From Desulfosporosinus sp. (GTDB lineage Bacteria; Bacillota; Desulfitobacteriia; Desulfitobacteriales; Desulfitobacteriaceae), in assembly GCA_003513495.1 (NCBI GenBank), contig DOPM01000055.1, positions 124,001 through 188,000 of the forward strand: a DNA stretch of 64,000 nucleotides, given 5' to 3'. Below the pieces are notes generated by a model. It had not been told where the DNA came from and searched no databases. It saw nothing but the letters and a program-made list of their open reading frames with translations. Of this stretch, positions 7,987-17,803 are shown in pieces. Positions within the stretch are counted from its first letter, which is position 1. Every line of letters starts with the position of its first letter. The position numbers and the translations under genes are program-made.

Positions 7987-9508
7987 CGTTGCTCACCTCT
8001 CCTTCGCGAAATCCGGCCATTAACAGACCAATCTTTTCGGTGGTAAGCTCGGAACTGTTAAATACCCCTTGTATTTCGCCCTTATACAAGATCGCAATCC
8101 TGTCAGATAGCGCAAAAATCTCCGAAAGCTCAGTAGAAACCAGTAAAACACTTTTTCCTTTGGCACGTTCCTTAAGAATAACTTGGTGAATGTGGTTGAC
8201 CGCGCCCAGGTCCAACCCTCTGGTCGGTTGATCGAAGATGATGACCTTCTCTCCATTATCCACTTCCCTGGCCAAAACCACTTTTTGTTGGTTGCCCCCT
8301 GATAAACCCCGGGCAATGGTCTCCGGTGAAGGAGCCTTAATTGAATAGTCCCGAATCTCCTGTAAGGCGTATTGATTAAGCTTTTTCTTATTAATAAACC
8401 CACGCTTTTGCCACTTTTTATCGTAACTACTCTTCAGCAGCATATTCTCGGCAATGGACATATCCATAATCATGCCATCACTGCTTCTGTCCGCAGGAAC
8501 ATAACCAATTCCCAAGTCAATCCTGGCTCTGATTCTTCGTTCAGTAATATCCTCCCCATCCAGCAAGACTCTCCCCTTTGTCGGCAAAATAGCACCACAC
8601 ACTATTTCGCAGAGTTCCTGCTGTCCATTGCCACTAACCCCTGCAATTCCAAGAATTTCTCCTTTGTGCAAGGTCAAAGAAATATCCTTCAAGGCCGGAA
8701 CCCCGTTTTTCTCCTGCACGGTAACATGTTGGATTTCCAAGCGCACTTCCTGATCAAGAGATTCCTGCCGGTCATCTTTAGTTATCCAATTTAAATCTCG
8801 GCCTATCATCAACTTGGATAATTCCAGTTCGTTGGTCTCATTCCGTTTTATGTCTCCATAGACCTTTCCCGCCCTCATAACAATAATCCGATCCGCAACA
8901 CTCATGACCTCTTTTAACTTGTGGGTGATAAAAATAACCGAATTACCTTGGGCGGTGAAATCTCTGACAAAGCCCATGAGGTTTTCAGCCTCTTGAGGAG
9001 TGAGAACTGCCGTTGGTTCATCCATAATTAAAAGATTGGTTTTTTGATACAAGGCCTTTAAAATTTCTACTTTTTGTTGAACACCTACTGCCAAGTCGCG
9101 GATATAGTCATTAGGATTAAGCTCAAAGCCATAAAGCTCGGCTAGCCTTTTGATTTCTCCCCCAAGCAACTTCTGCTCAATTATTCCATGAACATTGCCT
9201 AAGATAATATTTTCTGTCACAGTGTGAGCAGGTACCAGAGAAAAATGCTGTTGGATCATAGAAATCCCAAGTTCCATGGCCTCCTTTGGCGAATTGATTT
9301 TTATCTCTTTGCCATCTTTAAATAGTTTCCCTTCGTCGGCCTTGTATAGTCCATAGAGGATCTTCATAATTGTACTTTTACCTGCTCCGTTTTCTCCCAA
9401 CAAAGCTAAAACTTCCCCTCTTTGAATGGAGAAAGAAACATCTTTATTAGCTATAACTTTGGCAAAGTATTTACTGATCCCCCTAAGTTCAAAAAAAGCT
9501 GCCTCCAC
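7976..9508 (-). CDS. ABC transporter ATPase, tandem nucleotide-binding domains (nucleoside/sugar type)
   Basis: 510 residues with two ABC domains in one chain, as in the YufO/MglA family. Domain 1 has Walker A GENGAGKST and Walker B LLIMDEPTAVLTP. Domain 2 has a degenerate Walker A (GVSGNGQQE), the signature LSGGNQQK and Walker B VIIFDQPTRGLD. This asymmetry is normal for the family. A GTG start with AGGTGG upstream gives the typical N-terminus (FELRGISKYFAKVIANKDVS). It powers the importer formed by the two downstream permeases. About 420 bp, including a terminator-like hairpin, separate it from the BMP lipoprotein gene, so the two may be expressed at different levels. Confidence 0.92.
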   Translation of the reverse strand: MEAAFFELRGISKYFAKVIANKDVSFSIQRGEVLALLGENGAGKSTIMKILYGLYKADEGKLFKDGKEIKINSPKEAMELGISMIQQHFSLVPAHTVTENIILGNVHGIIEQKLLGGEIKRLAELYGFELNPNDYIRDLAVGVQQKVEILKALYQKTNLLIMDEPTAVLTPQEAENLMGFVRDFTAQGNSVIFITHKLKEVMSVADRIIVMRAGKVYGDIKRNETNELELSKLMIGRDLNWITKDDRQESLDQEVRLEIQHVTVQEKNGVPALKDISLTLHKGEILGIAGVSGNGQQELCEIVCGAILPTKGRVLLDGEDITERRIRARIDLGIGYVPADRSSDGMIMDMSIAENMLLKSSYDKKWQKRGFINKKKLNQYALQEIRDYSIKAPSPETIARGLSGGNQQKVVLAREVDNGEKVIIFDQPTRGLDLGAVNHIHQVILKERAKGKSVLLVSTELSEIFALSDRIAILYKGEIQGVFNSSELTTEKIGLLMAGFREGEVSNDAG

Positions 9509-9525
9509 AATTTCACCACCTATTC

Positions 9526-9563
9526 AAAAAAATAGAGGCACCTCTCGGAACCGCTATTTTTTT
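9526..9563 (-). terminator. Terminator/attenuator between the BMP lipoprotein and ATPase genes
   Basis: AAAAAAATAG and CTATTTTTTT flank a GC-rich centre; in the minus-strand RNA this is a hairpin ending in seven U. It lies 17 nt before the ATPase start codon, so transcripts from the lipoprotein gene probably end or attenuate here, a known way to make more binding protein than transporter. Confidence 0.6.
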
Positions 9564-9639
9564 GCTTTATTTATTTATAATTTAAAATTAAAACGAACTC
9601 CTACCCTGAAAAATCTCCAAAACACGCTTAAGAATAGTA

Positions 9640-9915
9640 GCCCCAAAAGACAAGGAGGCTTCGATCCACAGGAGTGAACCCATTGCATGGAGAGGCGGTA
9701 AGGCTCACAAGCTTATCTTGGGAAGCGGAGCCACGGGTTCACGTCAGGTATTACCCTGAGGTTTGGCGGAGCTCCCAGGTCAGCGCGTGGGCGAGCCTCG
9801 GAATGCTGAGTACGAAGACACTGTCTTCGCACGAATTAGCTGATCTTGCACGGATGTGGACGAAGCCGCCCGACCCGAACGACTCCATTTTCATCCTACG
9901 ATGGCGCCTTATAGC
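9640..9915. other. GC-rich structured island of unknown nature
   Basis: This stretch is much richer in GC than its surroundings. It holds nested inverted repeats: GTGAACCC/GGGTTCAC (about 9674 and 9732), GAAGACA/TGTCTTC around 9820, and several short complementary G/C blocks. An 82-codon plus-strand frame (9674-9922) is open but looks like no protein, and the minus strand is not convincingly coding. It may be a structured RNA, a remnant of a mobile element, or a transferred fragment. I cannot name it. Confidence 0.45.
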
Positions 9916-9926
9916 AGCATAAGGGT

Positions 9927-10949
9927 CTATTTATTGACAAACATCGCGTTAAAATCAACTTCACCTTTTTTAGCCTTCTCCATGCCTGCAGATACTTTGT
10001 CTTGGACATCTTTACTAATGTTGGCTGTATAGACCGGCTTAAAGATATTCTCAGCAATTCCTGCTTCATGGACTTTGTTGCCATCTAGACTGCCATCAAG
10101 GTATTTTTGAATAGCCCATACATAAAAGGTTTCAAAATCAAACACCACAGAACCTACAACTGTATTGGGATCAATGGTTGTCTGATCTCCCGAGAAACCG
10201 ATGAATTTAACCCCTTTTTCTTTGGCGGCCTGGATAGAGCCTAAACCAACCTGATTTGCATAAACAAACATCACATCGGCACCATTATCGATCATTGTAC
10301 CGGCCATTTGTTTGCCTAAAGCTACATCATCCCAGCTATTTGCATAGGCACGAACTGCTTTGGCATTTGAAATTCCGCGCTCTTTGGCGAGATCCACAGC
10401 GACTTTTTCATAGACATCCAGTAAATGTTCCATCGCCTTGTTAGGGAAACCGCCGATGGTGGCAAATTGACCGTTTTTGCTGACTTCTCCAGCCATTAAG
10501 GCAGCTATATAACTTGCCTCATATTCTTTGGGGAAAATCGGGGCGACATTTGGGCCATTGCTAACCATTCCATTGACGACGCAAAAAGTTGTTTTGGGAT
10601 AGTTCGCTGCAACCTTATTGGCCGCTTCATCAAATTGAGTACCTGCTGCCATAATCAGATTATAACCACGCTCTGCATAATTTCTAAAGGTAGACTCATA
10701 ATCAGCAGCCTGTACGTTTTCCACATATTCCATTTTTGTTCCAAGAGTTTCGTTGGACTTAACCAGCCCGGCGTAGTTTGTGGCATTCCAGCTTTGATCA
10801 TTAATAGGACCAGGTAACATAAGAACCATTTTGTAATCGGTTGCACCTTTTTTGCCTGAATCTACTGTGGTGGTGCCACATGCTGTCAGCAAGAACAGCA
10901 TTAATACAGCCAAGACAGTCGCTGTCAATTTGGACCTTTTCTTAAACAT
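9927..10949 (-). CDS. BMP-family (basic membrane protein) substrate-binding lipoprotein
   Basis: 340 residues with an N-terminal lipoprotein signal peptide and lipobox LLTACG, so it is anchored outside the cell membrane. The mature part carries BMP-family landmarks: LPGPINDQSWNA near the start, YNLIMAAGTQFDEAANKVA, and KFIGFSGDQ. BMP proteins deliver nucleosides or related ligands to the ABC importer encoded downstream on the same strand. The gene follows a two-component regulator pair by about 175 bp, which probably controls it. It has a good ribosome site (GGGGGTAAGAG). Confidence 0.92.
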   Translation of the reverse strand: MFKKRSKLTATVLAVLMLFLLTACGTTTVDSGKKGATDYKMVLMLPGPINDQSWNATNYAGLVKSNETLGTKMEYVENVQAADYESTFRNYAERGYNLIMAAGTQFDEAANKVAANYPKTTFCVVNGMVSNGPNVAPIFPKEYEASYIAALMAGEVSKNGQFATIGGFPNKAMEHLLDVYEKVAVDLAKERGISNAKAVRAYANSWDDVALGKQMAGTMIDNGADVMFVYANQVGLGSIQAAKEKGVKFIGFSGDQTTIDPNTVVGSVVFDFETFYVWAIQKYLDGSLDGNKVHEAGIAENIFKPVYTANISKDVQDKVSAGMEKAKKGEVDFNAMFVNK

Positions 10950-11124
10950 TTCTCTTACCCCCTAATATAATCTTGTTTGCCTTACCAAAGGATTAGGGTC
11001 AGCCCTTTAAATCTTAGCCCTATTGTAACAAAAACAAGCCGCTCTCATAGTAACAGTCATGTCGAGTTTCTAGCACTATCTTGATACAGCACTTCAGATC
11101 TTGTCACTTTCTTAACATTTTGCA

Positions 11125-11922
11125 CTATTTTGCTTTAGGGCTGTTTTTTCTCCGCTCATCCTCCGGAGTAATTCCCATATACTTTTTGTAAAGTCTAGAG
11201 AAATAACTTGGATTCTGGTACCCTACCCTATACGCTATATCTGTAATTTTAAAATCTGTATTGATCAATAGGGTTCTTGCATGGGTTAGTCGATAGTTGA
11301 TCAGGTAAATACTAAAGTTTTCGCCGGTTACCTCTTTAAACAATCGGCTGAAATACTCAGGAGACCGATACACCTGTCCGGCAACATCGGCAAGGGAAAT
11401 GGCTTTATTAAAATGTTCATGAATATAAATTAAGGCCTTTTCAATAAATTGATTGTTGTTATCATTATGCTCGCCGGAATACTCTGTCAGGGTTTTTTGG
11501 GCCGCGCGTTCCAACTGATCCGCGATTCTTGGTCTGTCATATTGCTTAGAGCGATCCTCTTCAATCTTTGCCAGTATTTCAATTAATTCCGAGCTTCTTA
11601 ATTCAGACTTTAAGATGTATTCCTTAGCACCGCAGGTGATTGCTTGTTTGGCATAGGAAAAATCAGCGTAATTTGTCAAGATAACAAATTCCGTCTGGGG
11701 CAGTACTTTCTTAATATTTTTCATCGCCGTAATTCCATCCATTTTGGGCATTCTGATATCCATTATCACCACATCAGGCTTCTCTTTGACAGCCAGCTCA
11801 TGGGCCTGCAAACCATCTGATGCGATTCCGACAATCTCCAACCTGGTATTTTTATCTTTCAGACAATAGTTCAGCCACTCCCGAATCGGCAGCTCATCAT
11901 CTGCAATGACAATTCTTAGCAT
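11125..11922 (-). CDS. Response regulator with AraC-type DNA-binding domain (YesN-like)
   Basis: 265 residues. An N-terminal receiver domain has the acidic pocket IADDE, the phospho-acceptor Asp55 in VVIMDIRMPKMDG and the conserved Lys in ILKSEL. A C-terminal pair of AraC helix-turn-helices follows (IDRYL-type FNKAISLADVAGQVYRSPEY and ITDIAYRVGYQNPSYFSRLYKK). It starts 9 bp after the kinase gene. As the next gene downstream encodes the BMP lipoprotein, the pair probably induces that transporter in response to a small molecule outside the cell. Confidence 0.93.
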   Translation of the reverse strand: MLRIVIADDELPIREWLNYCLKDKNTRLEIVGIASDGLQAHELAVKEKPDVVIMDIRMPKMDGITAMKNIKKVLPQTEFVILTNYADFSYAKQAITCGAKEYILKSELRSSELIEILAKIEEDRSKQYDRPRIADQLERAAQKTLTEYSGEHNDNNNQFIEKALIYIHEHFNKAISLADVAGQVYRSPEYFSRLFKEVTGENFSIYLINYRLTHARTLLINTDFKITDIAYRVGYQNPSYFSRLYKKYMGITPEDERRKNSPKAK

Positions 11923-11931
11923 AATTCCTCC

Positions 11932-13650
11932 CTAAGCATATCGTAATTTAAGGATTACTTTAGTTCCTTCCGGCTCATTCTGTTCAATGCTCAGACCGTA
12001 GGCACCTCCGTAAAGAATTCTAATTCGTTCATGCACATTTAAAATTCCTACTCTGCTCATTTGAACCTCTTTATTAAAGATCTCGGTAATTTTCTCCTTG
12101 CTCATGCCGATTCCGTTGTCGGAAATCGTGATGTATAAATCATCATCTGCTAACTCAGCTTCCACCTTAATCACAATCAATCTATTGACCTGCAAGCCGT
12201 AAAAAATAGCATTTTCAATAATTGGCTGCAGGATAAAGGAGGGGATCTGAGCATTTAAGGTGTTTTCATCCAGTAAAAATTCTATGATAAAGGCGTTGGC
12301 ATATCTCATCTTTTGAAGAGCTACATAGTCCTCCAAGTGCTTAACCTCATCTCTTAACAGTACGAATTCATCCCCTCGGGACAGCACCCTTCGCAACAGC
12401 TTAGAAAAATGATAAAGCATCTCCTCTGCTTCTTTGTTTTTCCCCATTTCAACATAAAAACGAATGGAGCTTAAAGTGTTATAGATAAAATGGGGGTTGA
12501 TTTGAGCTCGCAAAAAATCAAGCTCCAGCAAGCGTTTTTGTCGTTCATTGTTGACGTTTTCTTTAAGCAAAAAATTCACCCGCTGAATCAGTTCATTAAA
12601 GGAAATGGAGATTTCCGAAAACTCTTTATAGGCACTATCCTCAATTTGAATGGAAAGATTACCGTGGTTGAATTCAGTCATTTTATTGGTGAGTAAACTT
12701 AACGGTTCCGCAATTTTTCTTCCTACAGCGCTTAGTACCACGCCAGTTAGTAAAATGCATAAAATCCCAAAAACAATTAAAAACAGCTCAATTTTTTTGA
12801 GAGGCATCATGGCACTTTCTAACGAAACAGACTCAACAATGTACCAGCCGTAAGCGCTAATCGGTTGAAAAATGAAGAGCTTATCATCTTTCAAATAATA
12901 GTTATCCAACTTATTTTTGCTATTGGCTTCAACAAAGCTATTTAGTTTTTCAGTGATTTTGTCTTTCTCCTTGTGAGAAATGATCAACCCATCCTGGTCA
13001 ACAATAAAGAAATCCTTTTCTTCATTCGTCAAACGAATATAATTATCATCCAGTAGTTTTTCATTGACGTTTAACAAGAGCACCCCATAGTTTTGTTTGG
13101 AAATATAGGCTTCAACTTTTCTGGCTACCTGGAAATAATAATTATATCCCCCTGTGGCAGTAACGTAAGACTTGATGGGAAAAATTTCACTATCCTGGGC
13201 ATTTTCCAGTGCTTTGTCAAAGGTTGCTAAGTCACTCTCCTGATTGGATGACATGGAATAGGAGGTGGAGTAGGTATTGCCGCGCTTATCGATCAAATGG
13301 GCGTCGATGAGCATGGCCGTACTTCGATAAGACCAGATGTAACCCGACATAATTCCTTCAATTTTCAGCAGCTGTTCCTTGTTGGCACTCTCTCCGCCTG
13401 AGCTTTTTTTCAGTGATTCAATAATACTTGTATCATAGGCTATGCGGCTGGCTAGAACTTCAACATCCTTTAATTCCTGATTGATCCTGATGGCAATCTG
13501 TTGAAGCATATTAGTGTTCAGCTGAATCACCTCTTTGAGGATAACTGATTCCGAATATTTATAGGTCGAAAAAGCCAAAAACGTAATGAGGCATTGGAGA
13601 ATAATAAACAGCATAATGAACAACTGAAGAATTAAACTTCTTTTTTTCAT
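11932..13650 (-). CDS. Sensor histidine kinase, YesM type
   Basis: 572 residues from the ATG at 13650, which has GAAGGA about 10 nt upstream (an in-frame TTG six codons earlier is less likely). There is an N-terminal membrane segment, an extracellular sensing region of roughly 250 residues, a second membrane segment followed by a HAMP linker (PLSLLTNKMTEFNHGNLSIQIED), the phospho-acceptor His in QINPHFIYNTLSS, and a C-terminal ATPase domain with ISDNGIGM. Partner of the adjacent AraC-type response regulator. The ligand is unknown; transporter context suggests a nucleoside or related metabolite. Confidence 0.93.
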   Translation of the reverse strand: MKKRSLILQLFIMLFIILQCLITFLAFSTYKYSESVILKEVIQLNTNMLQQIAIRINQELKDVEVLASRIAYDTSIIESLKKSSGGESANKEQLLKIEGIMSGYIWSYRSTAMLIDAHLIDKRGNTYSTSYSMSSNQESDLATFDKALENAQDSEIFPIKSYVTATGGYNYYFQVARKVEAYISKQNYGVLLLNVNEKLLDDNYIRLTNEEKDFFIVDQDGLIISHKEKDKITEKLNSFVEANSKNKLDNYYLKDDKLFIFQPISAYGWYIVESVSLESAMMPLKKIELFLIVFGILCILLTGVVLSAVGRKIAEPLSLLTNKMTEFNHGNLSIQIEDSAYKEFSEISISFNELIQRVNFLLKENVNNERQKRLLELDFLRAQINPHFIYNTLSSIRFYVEMGKNKEAEEMLYHFSKLLRRVLSRGDEFVLLRDEVKHLEDYVALQKMRYANAFIIEFLLDENTLNAQIPSFILQPIIENAIFYGLQVNRLIVIKVEAELADDDLYITISDNGIGMSKEKITEIFNKEVQMSRVGILNVHERIRILYGGAYGLSIEQNEPEGTKVILKLRYA

Positions 13651-13909
13651 TTCACAATTTTCCTTCAACCTGGAATTCTTTAAGTAACATTACTCAAGAA
13701 ACAAATTCGACAAGGCTTAGAATTACCCTGCACCCCTTGGGAAAAGCAGCAACTATTTACGACTCCTTCATTTGGATGTTTCACAATCTCTGGGTTCTCC
13801 TTCGTAGAACAACCATAGCATCTGCGGAAAGTATTCAGAATTGCTTATCGATCTTAGTATGTTAATATTGTCTAAAGCAACAAACAGAAAGGCAAGTGGC
13901 ATTCCGCAA

Positions 13910-15649
13910 ATGAATATCGTTAAGAGATTTATAGCCTATTATAAACCCTACAAATTCCTTTTTTACTTTGACATGTTTTGTGCCATCATTGTTTCCGCCA
14001 TTGACCTGGCCTTCCCCCAAATACTTAATTACCTTGCTAAAAATTTATTTACCCAAGACAAGGAAACAATCCTGCACTCCATAGGATTTATCGGCTTGGC
14101 TTTACTGGCGATGTATGTACTTAAATATTTTTGTCAGTATTTCATTATTTCCTGGGGCCACATCATGGGAGCCAAGATGGAAACCGATATGAGAAGGGAT
14201 CTTTTTAATCATTTTCAGAAACTGTCTTTCACATACTATGATAAGAACAACACCGGTGAAATGATGTCCAAGCTAGTAGGAGACCTCTTTGATATCTCCG
14301 AGCTGGCACATCACGGACCGGAAAACGTTTTCATATCCACCCTTAAGATCATTGGTTCCTTTGCTCTCTTAATGTTAATTAATGTCAAAATGACCTTGAT
14401 CCTGCTGGGAGTTACCTTAATCATGGTATTGTTTACAATTTATAAGAATGTTAAAATGGCCCCCAGCTTTGCTGACAGCCGTGTAAAAATCGCCGCTGTC
14501 AACTCCGGTCTGCAAGACAGTCTAGCTGGAATCAGAGTTGTCAAGTCCTTTGCCAACGAAAACCTTGAACAGAAGAAATTCAGAAAAAGCAATCACCAAT
14601 TCTTAGACTCCAAAGTAAAGATTTATCATCTAATGGGCGGTTTTCATGCCTGGAATTCTTTCTTTGAAGGGCTTCTCTATGTTGTCATTATTGTTTCCGG
14701 CGGACTATTCATTGCCGATGGCTCATTAGAAATTTCAGATCTGGCCATTTATGTACTTTACATTAACCTCTTTATTAACCCCATTAATGTCTTAATCAAC
14801 TATACTGAATCCTTTCAAAAGGGGTACGCCGGGTTTAAGCGGTTTATTGAAGTATTGGACACAGAGCCGAATATCGTGGACAAGGACGATGCCATACCCA
14901 TAACTGACGTAAAGGGAGAGATCCGGTATAAAAACGTATCCTTTCGTTATAACGATGATGCTAAGGTTTTAGATAATGTCAGCCTCACTATTGGCGCCGG
15001 ACAAACCATTGCTTTGGTGGGACCTTCCGGAGGCGGGAAAACCACCTTATGTTCTCTGCTGCCCAGATTTTATGATGTGGCCTCCGGTTCCATAACCATT
15101 GACGGCAAGGATATCCGGGATGTCACTTTAGAATCTTTGCGAAATGCTATTGGCATCGTGCAGCAGGATGTCTATATGTTTGACGGTTCTATCAAAGAAA
15201 ATATTGCTTACGGCAAAGCAGGCGCCACAGAATCAGAAATTATTGAAGCAGCCCAAAAAGCCAATATTCACGAGTTTATCGTGTCCCTTGATGAGGGCTA
15301 TGACACTTATGTAGGAGAACGAGGGGTCAGACTCTCAGGCGGCCAAAAGCAAAGGCTTTCCATCGCCCGAGTGTTCTTGAAAAATCCCCCCATTTTGATT
15401 TTAGATGAAGCTACCTCCGCTCTGGATAATGACAGTGAACGATATATCCAAACATCACTGCAGAAACTATCCCAAAACAGAACGACAATCGTGATTGCTC
15501 ATAGATTAAGTACCATTAAAAATTCCGACGAAATTATCGTCGTCACTGATCAAGGCATTCAAGAGAGAGGCAGTCACAAACAACTCATTGAACAGTCGGG
15601 AATCTATGCTCATTACTATAATATGCAATTTGAAGGTTTGGAAGTGTGA
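13910..15649 (+). CDS. ABC exporter, fused membrane and ATPase domains
   Basis: About 579 residues: six membrane helices (roughly residues 15-300) then an ABC ATPase with Walker A GPSGGGKTTL, the signature LSGGQKQRL, Walker B ILILDEATSALD and the switch AHRL. Half-transporter architecture of the MsbA/BmrA/YheH group, acting as a dimer to export lipids, drugs or peptides. The frame opens at a TTG (13841) and has another ATG at 13859, but family members start MNIVKRFIAYYKPYK, matching the ATG at 13910. The stop overlaps the GTG of the next gene (GTGA), suggesting cotranslation. Substrate cannot be read from the sequence. Confidence 0.9.
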   Translation: MNIVKRFIAYYKPYKFLFYFDMFCAIIVSAIDLAFPQILNYLAKNLFTQDKETILHSIGFIGLALLAMYVLKYFCQYFIISWGHIMGAKMETDMRRDLFNHFQKLSFTYYDKNNTGEMMSKLVGDLFDISELAHHGPENVFISTLKIIGSFALLMLINVKMTLILLGVTLIMVLFTIYKNVKMAPSFADSRVKIAAVNSGLQDSLAGIRVVKSFANENLEQKKFRKSNHQFLDSKVKIYHLMGGFHAWNSFFEGLLYVVIIVSGGLFIADGSLEISDLAIYVLYINLFINPINVLINYTESFQKGYAGFKRFIEVLDTEPNIVDKDDAIPITDVKGEIRYKNVSFRYNDDAKVLDNVSLTIGAGQTIALVGPSGGGKTTLCSLLPRFYDVASGSITIDGKDIRDVTLESLRNAIGIVQQDVYMFDGSIKENIAYGKAGATESEIIEAAQKANIHEFIVSLDEGYDTYVGERGVRLSGGQKQRLSIARVFLKNPPILILDEATSALDNDSERYIQTSLQKLSQNRTTIVIAHRLSTIKNSDEIIVVTDQGIQERGSHKQLIEQSGIYAHYYNMQFEGLEV

Positions 15650-16539
15650 ACCAGAAAGGGGCGGTACAGTTGACGGGTGAAGGGGTTAAAGTAAACCAAG
15701 AGATCACTGATCTGATTACAGAATATGTTAGAAACTATCATGACTTAAAAGGCACTGAATTTGATTGGCGAGATCCTGTCATCGGGTTCGCCGATGCTCA
15801 GGATTTGTTGTTTCCGAAATTAAAGGAATTAATTGGTCCAAAGCATGCACTTCCTTCGGACCTTGTTCCAGATGCCAGATCAGTCATAGCTTTCTTTTTA
15901 CCGCTCTCCAAGGAGGTTGTTAAAAGTAATACTCATGGAGAAGAGAGTTCTAGGGAGTGGGATATTTCTAGCATTGAAACCAATAATTTAATTGATGACT
16001 TAAATAAATACCTATTCGAAAAACTATCACAAAAGGGATATGTGTCCTCATTACTTCCTGCTACCTATAATTATGACGGAGAAAAACTGATTAGTGACTG
16101 GTCGCATAGACATGTCGCCTATATTGCGGGAATTGGTAAATTCGGGATCCATAACATGTTTATAACTAGGAGCGGATGTTGTGGCAGATTAGGGAGTGTA
16201 GTAACCAATTTAGCGTTGTTGCCGACGCCGCGAACAGAGGACGAATATTGTCTGTACAAGTATAATGGGACATGTAAAAAATGTGTAGAAAGATGTGTCA
16301 ATAATGCCTTTCAAATAGGAACTGATCAGCTGTTTTGTGATCGGACGAGGTGTAATCAACAAATTTACGATAAGCTTGTGCCAGTATATCCAATTGGTAT
16401 AGGGGATACCTGCGGAAAATGTATGTGTGGCGTACCTTGTTCATTGGTAAGCCCTACCGAAAAGTTAATCAGGCCTGCCGATAACCCTCCAGAAAATCGC
16501 CCAGGCGGTCACAGGCAATTTTTAATTCCTCGATTTTAG
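15646..16539 (+). CDS. Iron-sulfur protein related to epoxyqueuosine reductase (QueG-like)
   Basis: 297 residues. The middle carries RHVAYIAGIGKFGIHNMFIT and the C-terminal part a cysteine-rich ferredoxin-like region with CKKCVERCVNNAF and CGKCMCGVPC, enough ligands for two 4Fe-4S clusters. Such proteins include QueG and a larger group of uncharacterised anaerobe Fe-S proteins linked to corrinoid chemistry; this one lacks the C-terminal HEAT repeats of true QueG, so I do not call it queG. It starts with a GTG overlapping the exporter stop. Its 3' end overlaps the convergent aminotransferase gene by 71 bp, so the last ~20 residues may be a recent extension. Confidence 0.75.
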   Translation: MNQKGAVQLTGEGVKVNQEITDLITEYVRNYHDLKGTEFDWRDPVIGFADAQDLLFPKLKELIGPKHALPSDLVPDARSVIAFFLPLSKEVVKSNTHGEESSREWDISSIETNNLIDDLNKYLFEKLSQKGYVSSLLPATYNYDGEKLISDWSHRHVAYIAGIGKFGIHNMFITRSGCCGRLGSVVTNLALLPTPRTEDEYCLYKYNGTCKKCVERCVNNAFQIGTDQLFCDRTRCNQQIYDKLVPVYPIGIGDTCGKCMCGVPCSLVSPTEKLIRPADNPPENRPGGHRQFLIPRF

Positions 16540-17686
16540 GCAAATAGACGATACGGAAATGATCAGGCATTGGCCAGTTAAATCCACGCCCATGAACCAT
16601 AAGGATATGTTTTTCATGAAGAAAATCCAGGATGAATCTTTCATCATCCGATATATTAAACCGCTTGATATCAATCCGGGGGAAGACATAGAAGGCAGCT
16701 TTAGGTTTAATCACCTGAAGACCAGGAATATTGTTTAAGGCATTAACGATATAATCCCGCTGCTCATAGATCCGTCCTCCGGGTAAAAGAGTTTCGTCGC
16801 ATGTATGGATGTCAGAAAGGGCTGTTTTAATGACATACTGGGATTGTACATTTGAACACAACCGCATGGATGACAAAATGTTTAACCCGCCAATATAGCC
16901 GCGAGCGTGGGATTTGTCTCCGCTTAGGCACATCCATCCGCAGCGAAATCCGGCAATCATATGGGATTTTGAAAGGCCGTTCAGGGTTACAACTAATAAA
17001 TCGGGAGCCAATGAAGCAATGGAAGTATGCTGATAGCCATCCATCACAAGACGGTCATATATTTCGTCAGAAAAAATAATCAGACTGTGCTGTCGGGCAA
17101 GTTCTGCAATCTGTTCCAATAATTCCGTTGAATACAACGCACCGGTGGGATTATTTGGATTAATAATAACAATGCCTTTCGTCTTTGAGGTTATTTTCCT
17201 GCTGATATCTTGGATATCCGGATACCATTCAGACTGCTCATCACAGATGTAATGGACGGCTTTTCCCCCTGACAATGTAATAGCCGCCGTCCACAGCGGA
17301 TAATCGGGGGCGGGAACAAGAATCTCATCTCCGTTGTCGAGCAGTCCCTGCATAGCCATAAGAATTAACTCACTGACACCATTTCCAGTATAGACATCAT
17401 TTACACCAACCTGGGGTATTTTTTTATATTCACAATAATTTACGATGGCTTCACGGGCTGAAAGAATACCCTTTGAATCCGAATATCCTTCCGCATTGTG
17501 CAGATTTTCGGTCATCTTATGAATGATCTCTCCGGGAGCCTTAAATCCGAAGGGGGCAGGGTTGCCGATATTTAAACTCAAAATATCGAGGCCTTGACTG
17601 CGCATGCGCTCAGCTTCCTCAAGCACAGGCCCACGTACATCATAACAGACATAATCCAGCTTTTTTGACATATTAAATGTTTTCAT
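16469..17686 (-). CDS. PLP-dependent aminotransferase, alanine aminotransferase (AlaA/AlaT) type
   Basis: 405 residues, fold-type I aminotransferase. NPNNPTGALYS, SDEIYDRLVMDG and the PLP-lysine region LNGLSKSHMIAGFRCGW are all intact, and GNGVSELILMAMQGLLDNGDEIL matches the AlaA/AlaT subgroup that makes alanine from pyruvate and glutamate. The assignment is supported by the T-box upstream, whose specifier appears to be GCC for alanine: low charged tRNA-Ala would then turn the gene on. The start ATG has GGGGGA about 8 nt upstream. Confidence 0.88.
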   Translation of the reverse strand: MKTFNMSKKLDYVCYDVRGPVLEEAERMRSQGLDILSLNIGNPAPFGFKAPGEIIHKMTENLHNAEGYSDSKGILSAREAIVNYCEYKKIPQVGVNDVYTGNGVSELILMAMQGLLDNGDEILVPAPDYPLWTAAITLSGGKAVHYICDEQSEWYPDIQDISRKITSKTKGIVIINPNNPTGALYSTELLEQIAELARQHSLIIFSDEIYDRLVMDGYQHTSIASLAPDLLVVTLNGLSKSHMIAGFRCGWMCLSGDKSHARGYIGGLNILSSMRLCSNVQSQYVIKTALSDIHTCDETLLPGGRIYEQRDYIVNALNNIPGLQVIKPKAAFYVFPRIDIKRFNISDDERFILDFLHEKHILMVHGRGFNWPMPDHFRIVYLPKIEELKIACDRLGDFLEGYRQA

Positions 17687-17803
17687 TAAAATCCCCCACT
17701 TTCAAAAATTATCATCTGCCAAACAGGTGGTTGAATAACTTTCTGCTTTAACGAAAGGCGGTTTTTTATTTCTTTGCCTCGATAGGCCGAAGCCTACAAA
17801 TTA

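Noticed and set aside
9674..9922. 82-codon plus-strand frame in the GC-rich island
   Set aside because: Its composition is arginine/serine-rich with no family resemblance and no ribosome site; the inverted repeats are the better signal.
10950..11124. Purine riboswitch upstream of the BMP lipoprotein gene
   Set aside because: The leader lacks the conserved purine-aptamer core; the adjacent two-component system is the likelier regulator.
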